Position numbers and translations under genes: made by a program. Shown here piece by piece: positions 17,858 through 24,958 of a DNA stretch of 64,000 nucleotides (within the stretch, counting starts at the first letter, position 1; each line of letters begins with the position of its first letter). This DNA is from Asanoa sp. WMMD1127 (lineage in GTDB: Bacteria > Actinomycetota > Actinomycetes > Mycobacteriales > Micromonosporaceae), in contig NZ_JARUBP010000001.1 in NCBI RefSeq assembly GCF_029626225.1, forward strand, positions 2,108,001 through 2,172,000. Reading direction: 5' to 3'. The notes under the pieces were generated by a model, which saw nothing but the letters and a program-made list of their open reading frames with translations, searched no databases and was not told the DNA's origin.

Positions 17858-18772
17858 ATGGCCGACCAGCCCAAGGACCCGCGGAGTGACCGCGGTTCCG
17901 GCTCGGACGACCGCGATCAGCCGCTGGACCACACGGCGCCGTTCGACCCGATCCAGGACGACGGAGACGACGACGCGGGTACGGATCCCGACCGCACCCG
18001 GCCGTTGCAGGACGACCCGGACCGGACCGCCCCCGTCGAACCGCCGGCCGCCGACCGCACGCAACGCATCGACGACGCCGACCGCACCACCCAGATCTCG
18101 CCCACGGACCGCGGCGACCGGATGCCGCCGGCCGACGACCGCACCACGCGGATCCAGCAGCCGGGCGACACTCCACGCAACGCGATCCCGCCGCACGACG
18201 GCGCCTGGGCCGGCCGCGCCGGCATCCCGCAGCCCGGTGGCCCGGGCGAGCCACCCGACGACGGCCCGCCCGACTACTGGCAGCCCGGCCCGCCCGACGG
18301 CGGACGCCGCTGGTGGATGCCGATCCTGATCGGCATCATCGCGCTGATCCTGCTGGGCGTGCTCGCCTTCGGCATCTGGCTGATCCTGCGCGGCGACGAC
18401 AGCACGCCGACCCCGGAGCCGAGCCGCACGACGGCGGCGGCGACCACCGCGCCGCCGAGCACGGCGCCGCCCAGCACCAGCGCACCGTCGCCGACGGCCA
18501 CGACGCCCGCGGCCGTGCCTGTGCCGCCGCTGGAAGGGCTGACCGTGGCCGAGGCCGGCCAGCGCCTGGCCGCCGCGGGCCTGACGGCCCGCCTCAACTT
18601 CGTCGACTCCGACGAGCCGTCGGGCACGGTCGTCGACTCCGACCCGGCGGCCGGCACCGAGGTCGCACCGGGCTCGACGGTCACCCTCGACGTCTCCAAC
18701 GGCCCGGCGCCCACCACGCCACCCGCCACGACCCCACCCACCACCTCACCGAGCATCCCGCCGGGCCCGTAA
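17858..18772 (+). CDS. Membrane protein with Thr-motif tail and one PASTA domain
   Basis: The 304-residue protein has a 150-residue acidic cytoplasmic tail and a single transmembrane helix (about 154-177). A Thr/Pro-rich extracytoplasmic linker and one PASTA domain (about 218-287, EGLTVAEAGQRLAAAGL through GSTVTLDVSNG) follow. PASTA domains bind muropeptides or lipid II. The tail contains six D-x-T-x-x-(hydrophobic) motifs with Thr at 26, 47, 57, 68, 77 and 96. Four of these (DRTAPV, DRTQRI, DRTTQI, DRTTRI) end in V or I at +3, the pattern favoured by FHA readers of phosphothreonine. There is no kinase domain, so it may be a substrate or adaptor for PknA/PknB. The ATG follows GAAGGG-ATCGAGG. 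Confidence 0.75.
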   Translation: MADQPKDPRSDRGSGSDDRDQPLDHTAPFDPIQDDGDDDAGTDPDRTRPLQDDPDRTAPVEPPAADRTQRIDDADRTTQISPTDRGDRMPPADDRTTRIQQPGDTPRNAIPPHDGAWAGRAGIPQPGGPGEPPDDGPPDYWQPGPPDGGRRWWMPILIGIIALILLGVLAFGIWLILRGDDSTPTPEPSRTTAAATTAPPSTAPPSTSAPSPTATTPAAVPVPPLEGLTVAEAGQRLAAAGLTARLNFVDSDEPSGTVVDSDPAAGTEVAPGSTVTLDVSNGPAPTTPPATTPPTTSPSIPPGP

Positions 18773-18970
18773 GGCCGGACGATCGCCCTCGAAGCCCGCG
18801 CGGTCGGTGATGTCGCGGTCCAGATCAGGCGGCCGGTTTCGCGCCGTCCGCGCGTCCAGCGCCGCCTGACGGGGGCCGAGCGCGGAGCGCCCCACGGCGG
18901 TCGATGCACGCGCCGCGGGCGGCGCACTGCCGCAAGGCGTGTCGCCGCGCCGGCGATGCATGTTCGGCGG

Positions 18971-19014
18971 GCCGACATGCTTCCCGGTGTGCGCACATGC
19001 CAAAGCATGTCGGC
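18971..19014. terminator. 12-bp inverted repeat between convergent genes
   Basis: GCCGACATGCTT (18971-18982) and AAGCATGTCGGC (19003-19014) are perfect complements around a 20-nt loop that itself contains ACATGC. It sits between the convergent PASTA and Pro-rich protein genes and could act as a bidirectional terminator, although no T-run is present. Confidence 0.45.
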
Positions 19015-19052
19015 TCCGGGGAACACCTGGCCGCGCTCGGGCGGGTCCGACA

Positions 19053-19838
19053 TCACCAGCCGCGGCGGCGGTTGAGGACGATGCCGATGCCGATGGCGGA
19101 GACGAGCATGCCGGCCAGGCCTGAATAGATCAGTGGGGGGCCGTAGCCGGCCGGCTCCGCCTTGGTGGGCGCTTCCCGTGGGTTGCCGGCCGCCGGTGTG
19201 TCCGTCGACGGGCGGTCCGGGAAGAGTTCGTCCAGGCCGCGAGTGTCCGCCGGCGAAGGGGTGGGCTTCTGGGTGCGCGGAGGCCGGGGCGACGGCTTGA
19301 TCGGCGCCGGTCGGGGTGCGCTCCCACCCTGGGCCGGTGGCGGCGGGGCAGTGGGGCGCGCCGGCGCGGCCGGGGCGGGCGGCGCGACCGCGTCCGGCTT
19401 GACGGGTGCCGGTTCCTCCGGCGGAGCGGGAGGCGGACCAGGACGGTCCTCGTCCGAGTCCGAGTCCGGCTCGGGGTCGGGCTCGGCCGGCGGCCGCGGG
19501 TCGTCGGGTTCCTCGTTGTCGAACCACCCGTCCGGGTCGAACGGTTGTCCGGCCACGCCCGGGCCGACCTGGGGGACGACACCCGGCAGCACCGGGACGA
19601 GCGGCGGCAGGCGCAGCCCGCCACCCTCCAGCATGGGCAGGTCGATCGCGGGCACGCCGAGGGTGGGCAGGCCGGGCACGTCAGGCAGACCGCCCGGCTG
19701 GGCGACGGCGGAGCCGCGCGAAGCCAGCGCGACGCCGGGCAGGGCGACCGCGGGCAGCGTGACGCCGCCGAGGACGAGCGCGGCCGCGAGGCACAACGGG
19801 GCACAGCGGATCAGCGGTCGCGCCGGTGGCTTGACCAT
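19053..19838 (-). CDS. Secreted Pro-rich surface protein with C-terminal membrane anchor
   Basis: The 261-residue protein has an N-terminal signal sequence (hydrophobic about 12-35, possible cleavage near AVA-QPGG). A long Pro/Asp/Glu-rich region follows, with PDPEPDSDSDED and many PAP units, and then a C-terminal hydrophobic segment (about 236-255) ending in NRRRGW. The layout resembles wall-spanning or sortase-anchored proteins. However, no LPxTG or LAxTG motif precedes the last helix, so it is more likely a bitopic protein spanning the wall with its Pro-rich stalk. Function is unknown. It is convergent with the PASTA gene. Confidence 0.55.
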   Translation of the reverse strand: MVKPPARPLIRCAPLCLAAALVLGGVTLPAVALPGVALASRGSAVAQPGGLPDVPGLPTLGVPAIDLPMLEGGGLRLPPLVPVLPGVVPQVGPGVAGQPFDPDGWFDNEEPDDPRPPAEPDPEPDSDSDEDRPGPPPAPPEEPAPVKPDAVAPPAPAAPARPTAPPPPAQGGSAPRPAPIKPSPRPPRTQKPTPSPADTRGLDELFPDRPSTDTPAAGNPREAPTKAEPAGYGPPLIYSGLAGMLVSAIGIGIVLNRRRGW

Positions 19839-19946
19839 GTGTGACCCCCAGGATTAGGGGTCCTGGTCACGCCTGGGAAGAACTGTTCGGTGGGTATGCC
19901 GAGTCTAGAGCCGCGAAGCCCCGCCCATGCCCGGAATGGGTAAGGG

Positions 19947-20231
19947 TCAGCCCGCGCGGGCGGCCACCTGCATCGGCGGCGCGTTGACCCGCCGCGGCGC
20001 CGCGCGTAGGTCGTTGGGGGAGCGCAGCTGGCGCAGGCCGTTGACCTGCACGAAGATCGAGCGCCGCTCCACCGCGTCGCCAGCCGCGTTGAGCTCGTAG
20101 CCGTCGAGCCAGACCCAGCCGTCATAGGTAGGCCAGTCGTGGACGCGGATGACGCGGAAGAGAAGTGGGTCGATGAACTGGACGCTCGCCGCGCGCGTCA
20201 CGTGCAGCACGTCACCGGAGCGAGGAAGCAC
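19947..20231 (-). CDS. Small conserved protein of unknown function (94 aa)
   Basis: The 94-residue product begins MLPRSGDVLHVTRAASVQF and has a compact globular-looking core with WPTYDGWVWLDGYELN and VERRSIFVQVNGLRQL, followed by a basic tail. Codon bias matches real genes. It has no signal or membrane segment. I recognise it as resembling short actinobacterial hypothetical proteins, but no function is known to me. It is divergent from an XRE-family regulator across 316 bp. Confidence 0.6.
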   Translation of the reverse strand: MLPRSGDVLHVTRAASVQFIDPLLFRVIRVHDWPTYDGWVWLDGYELNAAGDAVERRSIFVQVNGLRQLRSPNDLRAAPRRVNAPPMQVAARAG

Positions 20232-20547
20232 AGCTACTCCTGTTCCGAAGCCGAGCGATCGGGGGGAACTGAGAAAGCGCCGTCGGGCCGAACTGATCTT
20301 TCAGAAACGCTGAGTAACCCGTGGCATACGCACAGAGTGCACCAACAACATGATCAATGCAAGTTGCACTTTGGTAGTGCTTTCGCCACTTCTAACCGCC
20401 GGTATGGTCCTTGATGTCCGGCCGATCGTCGCGTCAGACTGAACGCGCATGACAACAGCCGCGCATTATGCACGGCGCACCACTTTCGTCCGATTAGGTC
20501 CGTTCCCCCGAATAGGTGCGGACGCCCGCACCTGCCGGAGGTGACCG
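20232..20547. other. Divergent intergenic region upstream of the XRE regulator
   Basis: This 316-bp stretch has no gene. The part 20330-20410 is noticeably more A/T-rich than its surroundings and contains GTTGCACTTTGG and AGTGCTTTCGCC. These are plausible places for the promoter and an autoregulatory site of the helix-turn-helix protein. No clear -35/-10 pair or perfect palindrome was found. Confidence 0.35.
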
Positions 20548-21429
20548 GTGACCGAGCGCCGGAGCCCGACCATCCGTCGCCGGCGACTAGGCGCCGAGCT
20601 ACGCCGCCGTCGCGAAGCCGCCGGCGTCACCATCGACGGGGTGGCTGAGCGGCTCGAATGCTCCGCGTCGAAGATCTCCCGGATCGAAACCGGTCACACC
20701 TCGGCGACCCCGCGCGACGTGCGCGACATGCTCGCCATCTACGACGTCACCGGCCCCGAGTGCGAAGAGCTCGTCCAGATCGCCCGGGAGGCCCGCCAGA
20801 AAGGCTGGTGGCACCCGTACGGTGCGGTGCTCGCCGGCGCCTATGTCGGGCTCGAGGCCGCGGCCCATTCCATCCGCGCCTACGAACAGCAGGCGGTCCC
20901 CGGTCTCCTGCAGACAGAGGACTATGCCAAGGCGATGATCCGCGCTGCACGACCGGACTTCACCACCGATGATGTGGACAGAAGGGTGAGTGTCCGTCGC
21001 GCTCGTCAGTCGTTATTGAAAGAGGACGACCCGATCGACCTCTGGTTCGTTCTGGATGAAGCTGTGGTGAGCCGGCCTGTAGGCGGTGATGCCGTCATGC
21101 GGGCCCAACTGGAAAGGCTTGTGAAGGCGGCAGAGTTCCCTAATGTGACCTTGCAGATCCTGCCGTTCGAGGCAGGAGCTCACGCCGGCATGGACGGCAC
21201 GTTCGCCATTCTGGAGTTCCCCGAACCGAGTGACCCTGAAGTGGTCTACGCGGAGAACGCCACCGGGGGCCTCTTCATCGAGAAGAGCGACGAGTTGCGG
21301 AAGTACGTCTTCATCTTCGACCACATCAGAGCGGCCGCACTCCGTCCCGAGGAGTCGGTCGACTACATCGCAAAGCTAGCTAAGGAGCCACTGTGGAAGG
21401 CGAGACCAAGGGGTTCGACGTCGACCTGA
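20548..21429 (+). CDS. XRE-family regulator with DUF5753 domain (WhiJ-like)
   Basis: The 293-residue protein has an N-terminal helix-turn-helix (about 9-65: RLGAELRRRREAAGVTIDG and ERLECSASKISRIETG). A DUF5753 domain follows, marked by EQQAVPGLLQTEDYAKAM, RRARQSLLKEDDPIDLWFVLDEAV and the VTLQILPFEAGAHAGMDGTFAILEF stretch. The GTG start follows GGAGG. It overlaps the next gene, a DUF397 protein, by 37 nt. Such XRE-DUF5753/DUF397 pairs are abundant in Streptomyces and Micromonosporaceae, including whiJ- and abaA-type loci that control development. The small protein is thought to antagonise the DNA-binding partner. The pairing is seen directly; its target is unknown. Confidence 0.85.
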   Translation: MTERRSPTIRRRRLGAELRRRREAAGVTIDGVAERLECSASKISRIETGHTSATPRDVRDMLAIYDVTGPECEELVQIAREARQKGWWHPYGAVLAGAYVGLEAAAHSIRAYEQQAVPGLLQTEDYAKAMIRAARPDFTTDDVDRRVSVRRARQSLLKEDDPIDLWFVLDEAVVSRPVGGDAVMRAQLERLVKAAEFPNVTLQILPFEAGAHAGMDGTFAILEFPEPSDPEVVYAENATGGLFIEKSDELRKYVFIFDHIRAAALRPEESVDYIAKLAKEPLWKARPRGSTST

Positions 21430-21617
21430 CCGGCGCGGTCTGGCAGAAGAGCACCCGTAGCGGGCCCAACTGCGACAACTGCGTCGAGGTCGCCTTCGTT
21501 CCCGGCGCGGTTGCCGTGCGGGACTCGAAGAACCCGACCGGACCGGCCTTGCTGTTCACCATCGACGAGTGGGACGCCTTCGTCGGCGGTGCCAAGGACG
21601 GCGAGTTCGACCTCTAG
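21393..21617 (+). CDS. DUF397 small protein, partner of the upstream XRE regulator
   Basis: The 74-residue protein matches DUF397: WQKSTRSGPNCDNCVEVAF, then VAVRDSKNPTGPALLFT and WDAFVGGAKDGEFDL. The GTG start lies inside the 3' end of the regulator gene and follows AAGGAG, so the two are translationally coupled. A strong terminator follows 17 nt after the stop. Family members are regarded as small modulators, or antitoxin-like partners, of DUF5753 regulators. Confidence 0.85.
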   Translation: MEGETKGFDVDLTGAVWQKSTRSGPNCDNCVEVAFVPGAVAVRDSKNPTGPALLFTIDEWDAFVGGAKDGEFDL

Positions 21618-21634
21618 CCCCCAGCCCCGAAAGT

Positions 21635-21664
21635 CAGGCGCTCTCCAGCCCCGGAGGGCGCCTG
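21635..21664 (+). terminator. Terminator after the DUF397 gene
   Basis: A 12-bp stem (21635-21646 and 21653-21664, one G-U pair) with a 6-nt loop is followed by TTTCGTT, a near-canonical intrinsic terminator ending the XRE-DUF397 unit. Confidence 0.8.
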
Positions 21665-21791
21665 TTTCGTTGCCCGACACGCCTCTGACCGTCGCCCCCA
21701 CCAGTTCGGGTCGTTGTACCAGAAGACCGGGCAAATGCCAGGTCAACCCGCCGAGCGGGTTAATCCGAACGAGCAGGCAGGCGACAGACGA

Positions 21792-22181
21792 ATGACCATG
21801 CCCGACAACCTCGGAAACGGTTCGGCGACGCAGGAGCGGTTCACCGGCCCGTACCGCAAGGCCCGGCGCGAGGCGTCCCTCACCATCGAGGCGCCGGCGG
21901 AGCGCGAGCCGGAGCGGGTCGTCCGCCAGGGCCTCCCGTCGGACCTCAGCGCGGCCGGCGGCAAGGACCTCCCGTCGCTCGAGCCCGTCTACCCGCCGCA
22001 GTGGGTCAACGGCGAGCCGGAGGCGCTGATCGCGGACCACCCGCTGCTGCGTGGTCTGCTGCTGGAACTGCCGCCCAAGGGCAGCATCCCGACCGCCGGC
22101 TGGCTCGACCGCTGGTTCGAGGCCGCGCGCTCCATTTTGGAGCTGCTCTACCTACAGGACGCCAACCGGCCGCGCGGCTAG
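21792..22181 (+). CDS. Hypothetical protein, soluble (about 129 aa)
   Basis: The frame encodes a soluble protein. The N-terminal half is polar and charged; the C-terminal half is more ordered, with EALIADHPLLRGLLLELPPKG and GWLDRWFEAARSILELLYLQ. I placed the start at ATG 21792 (MTMPDNLGNG). The frame could begin at 21714, but that extension is low-complexity and neither start has a convincing ribosome site. It overlaps the convergent membrane-protein gene by 30 bp. No family recognised. Confidence 0.45.
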   Translation: MTMPDNLGNGSATQERFTGPYRKARREASLTIEAPAEREPERVVRQGLPSDLSAAGGKDLPSLEPVYPPQWVNGEPEALIADHPLLRGLLLELPPKGSIPTAGWLDRWFEAARSILELLYLQDANRPRG

Positions 22182-22733
22182 GCGTTCCGGCCGGGCCACG
22201 GCACCCTCGGCGAGGCGGCTGTGCCGCAGCGCGTCTCGCACGCCGATGCCGGCGACCAGCAGCCCGGCCGAGGTCAGCACCACACCCAGCACCGCGGGCA
22301 CGGTGAGCGCGACGAGGCCGGCGGCGGCCAGCACGGCCGCGACGCCCGCCAGCGCGGTCACCTGGATCGGCAGGGCGAGCAACGGATGCGCGGCCGCGGC
22401 GCGCAGTCCGGGCGGCGCGGGAGTGTGCGGCGCCGTCGCGAAGGCGGCGGCTCCGCGCCGCACCCGGCCGAGCCGGCGCATGGAGACCAGGGCGACGGCG
22501 AGCGCCGGCACGCCCAGCGGCAGAACCGCCGGCGCCAGGTCGCCGTAGCCGGCCAGGCCGGCCAGCGCGACAGCGGCCAGCGCCGCGAGCAACCCGCCCA
22601 CCAGCAGCTGCAGCCGCGCCGCGCGGCGGCGCAGGACGGCGGCGCTCGTGGCGCGCGGCAACAGGTCGGCGAGGGCGGCCGCGGCGAGCGCGGCGGCCGC
22701 GACGGCGGTGGTCAGTGCCAGTTCGGTCCCCAT
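22152..22733 (-). CDS. Small polytopic membrane protein
   Basis: The 193-residue protein, starting MGTELALTTAVAAAAL, has about five hydrophobic segments of very Ala/Leu/Val-rich composition, separated by short Arg-rich loops (RRRAARLQ, RRLGRVRRG). No transporter or enzyme motif is visible. The start at 22733 is chosen because the upstream extension is not hydrophobic and overlaps promoter DNA of the subtilase gene. Function is unknown. It is convergent with the preceding hypothetical gene and divergent from the protease. Confidence 0.55.
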   Translation of the reverse strand: MGTELALTTAVAAAALAAAALADLLPRATSAAVLRRRAARLQLLVGGLLAALAAVALAGLAGYGDLAPAVLPLGVPALAVALVSMRRLGRVRRGAAAFATAPHTPAPPGLRAAAAHPLLALPIQVTALAGVAAVLAAAGLVALTVPAVLGVVLTSAGLLVAGIGVRDALRHSRLAEGAVARPERLAARPVGVL

Positions 22734-22945
22734 GCATACGAGACTCGTCCAGACGACGGCCGGACACATCGGGGCCGCACCCGGGTGCGACCCGCAGAAC
22801 CGTCCCGTAGGGGCACCGCGCAATATTGAAAATTCGACATCTGTTCACGTCTTCCTCCTCCGCATAGCCTCACCAGAGATCGGTGGACGCCGATATCCCG
22901 CCACGAGCGGGCCGGCCGGTCCACCGATCGGAGGGGAGGAGGGAG

Positions 22946-24820
22946 ATGAAGCTCCCGCGCAAGTCCATCCTGGTCGGGGTCGGTGCCCTGACCGCGTTCG
23001 CGTTCGCCGCACCCGCGGCCGCGGCCGAACCGAGCGGCACGGTGCTCAACGCCGGCGGCGAGACCGCCGTCGCCGGCAGCTACATCGTCGTGTTCAAGGA
23101 CACCGCGGTCGCCCGCACCTCGGTCGACGGCAGCGCGACCACCCTGGCGAGCCGGCACGGCGGCAGCGTGGTCCGCACCTATCGCGCGGCGCTGCGTGGC
23201 TTCGAGCTGCGCGCCACGGAAGCCCAGGCGAAGAAGGTCGCGGCGAACCCCAACGTGGCGTACGTCGAGCAGAACCACACGGTGCACGCGCTGGGCACCC
23301 AGCCGAACCCGCCGTCCTGGGGGCTGGACCGCATCGACCAGCGCAACCTGCCGCTCAACCAGTCCTACACCTATCCGAACACGGCCGCGAACGTGCACGC
23401 GTACATCGTCGACACCGGGATCCGCACGACGCACCAGGACTTCGGTGGCCGGGCCGTCAGCGGGTTCGACGCCGTCGACGGCGGCGCGGCCGACGACTGC
23501 AACGGGCACGGCACGCACGTTGCCGGCACGGTCGGCGGCGGGGCGTACGGCGTGGCCAAGGGTGTGCGGCTCGTCGCCGTGCGGGTGCTGAACTGTCAGG
23601 GCAGCGGCACCAACGCACAGGTGATCGGTGGCATCGACTGGGTCACCGCCAACGCGGTCAAGCCGGCCGTGGCCAACATGAGCCTCGGCGGCGGCGCCAA
23701 CACGTCGATCGACAACGCGGTCAACAACGCCATCAACTCGGGCGTCACGTTCGCGATCGCGGCCGGCAACGGCAACATCCTGGGGCAGCGGCAGAACGCC
23801 TGCAACTACTCGCCGGCCCGGGTGCCCAACGCCATCACGGTCGGCGCCACCCAGAACAACGACGCCGCGGCCTCGTTCTCGAACTTCGGCACCTGCGTCG
23901 ACATCCTGGCGCCCGGCGTCAACATCACCTCGAGCTGGTCGACCGGCGACACCGCCACCAACACCATCAGCGGCACGTCGATGGCGACGCCGCACGTGGC
24001 CGGCGCGGCCGCCCTGGTGCTGTCGGCCAACCCCGGGTGGAGCAACCAGCAGGTCCGCGACTACCTGGTCAACAACTCGACGCCCAACGTCGTGACCAAC
24101 CCCGGCACCGGCACCCCCAACCGGCTGCTGTTCGTGGTCAACGACGGCACACCGCCGGCCAACGACTTCGCCGTGTCGGTCTCACCGGCCGCCGGCTCGG
24201 TGACGGCCGGCGCCTCCGCCACCACCACCGTCAACACCGCCACCACCTCGGGCACGGCGCAGACCGTGTCGTTCTCCGCGAGCGGGCTCCCGTCCGGTGC
24301 GACCGCGAGCTTCAACCCGGCCTCCGTCACGTCGGGCGGCTCGTCGACCCTGACCATCACGACCTCGGCGGCGACACCGTCGGGCACCTACTCCGTGACC
24401 GTGACGGGCACCGGCGCGGCCGGCGCGCGGACGGCCACCTACGCGCTCACGGTGACCGGCGGCACCGGCGGCGGGTGCTCCGGGACCAACGGCACCGACG
24501 TGGCGATCCCCGACAACAACACCAACGTGGCCAGCACGATCGGCATCGCCGGCTGCGGCCGGGCGCCGTCGGGCACGTCGACGGTGGCCGTCAACATCGT
24601 CCACACGTACCGCGGTGACCTGGTCATCGACCTTGTCGCGCCGGACGGCACGGCCTTCCGGCTCAAGAACAGCAGCGCGTTCGACAGCGCTGACAACGTC
24701 AACGCGACCTACACCGTCAACCTGGCCGGCGAGTCCGCCGACGGCAACTGGCAGCTCCGGGTGCGCGACGTCTACAGCACCGACACCGGCTACATCAACA
24801 CCTGGACGCTGACCCTCTAG
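22946..24820 (+). CDS. Secreted S8 subtilisin-like protease with P domain (copy 1)
   Basis: The 624-residue preproprotein has a signal peptide (about 1-27, ending AAAA-EPS), an I9 inhibitor propeptide (about 43-115) and a proteinase-K-like S8 catalytic domain (about 123-400). The triad is visible: Asp156 (HAYIVDTGI), His188 (NGHGTHVAGT), Ser345 (GTSMATPHVAG), with oxyanion Asn275. An Ig-like/bacterial linker domain follows (about 410-495), then a proprotein-convertase P domain (about 505-624, ending GYINTWTLTL). ATG follows GGAGGAGGGAG. A second, closely similar protease gene follows after a terminator, indicating tandem duplication. It probably degrades extracellular protein during growth or development. 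Confidence 0.93.
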   Translation: MKLPRKSILVGVGALTAFAFAAPAAAAEPSGTVLNAGGETAVAGSYIVVFKDTAVARTSVDGSATTLASRHGGSVVRTYRAALRGFELRATEAQAKKVAANPNVAYVEQNHTVHALGTQPNPPSWGLDRIDQRNLPLNQSYTYPNTAANVHAYIVDTGIRTTHQDFGGRAVSGFDAVDGGAADDCNGHGTHVAGTVGGGAYGVAKGVRLVAVRVLNCQGSGTNAQVIGGIDWVTANAVKPAVANMSLGGGANTSIDNAVNNAINSGVTFAIAAGNGNILGQRQNACNYSPARVPNAITVGATQNNDAAASFSNFGTCVDILAPGVNITSSWSTGDTATNTISGTSMATPHVAGAAALVLSANPGWSNQQVRDYLVNNSTPNVVTNPGTGTPNRLLFVVNDGTPPANDFAVSVSPAAGSVTAGASATTTVNTATTSGTAQTVSFSASGLPSGATASFNPASVTSGGSSTLTITTSAATPSGTYSVTVTGTGAAGARTATYALTVTGGTGGGCSGTNGTDVAIPDNNTNVASTIGIAGCGRAPSGTSTVAVNIVHTYRGDLVIDLVAPDGTAFRLKNSSAFDSADNVNATYTVNLAGESADGNWQLRVRDVYSTDTGYINTWTLTL

Positions 24821-24829
24821 CGGCCATGG

Positions 24830-24861
24830 GCGGCCCCGTCACCAAATGGCGGCGGGGCCGC
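24830..24861 (+). terminator. Hairpin terminator between the two subtilase genes
   Basis: GCGGCCCCG (24830-24838) pairs perfectly with CGGGGCCGC (24853-24861) around a 14-nt loop, starting 10 nt after the stop codon of copy 1. It suggests the two proteases are separate transcription units. Confidence 0.65.
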
Positions 24862-24958
24862 ACCAAAAGGCATCTATCCACGCGTTGCCGCACCGCATAC
24901 CCTCTCCCATGATCCGCGAACGCGAAGCGTGTTCGGGGATCCGAAGGAGAGGAGGGAG

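Noticed and set aside
16511-18196. 561-residue version of the membrane protein
   Set aside because: The extra N-terminal part overlaps the PASTA gene and is not hydrophobic; the leaderless start at 17728 is better.
19053-19838. Sortase substrate in the Pro-rich surface protein
   Set aside because: It has a C-terminal hydrophobic segment and basic tail but no LPxTG or LAxTG motif before it.
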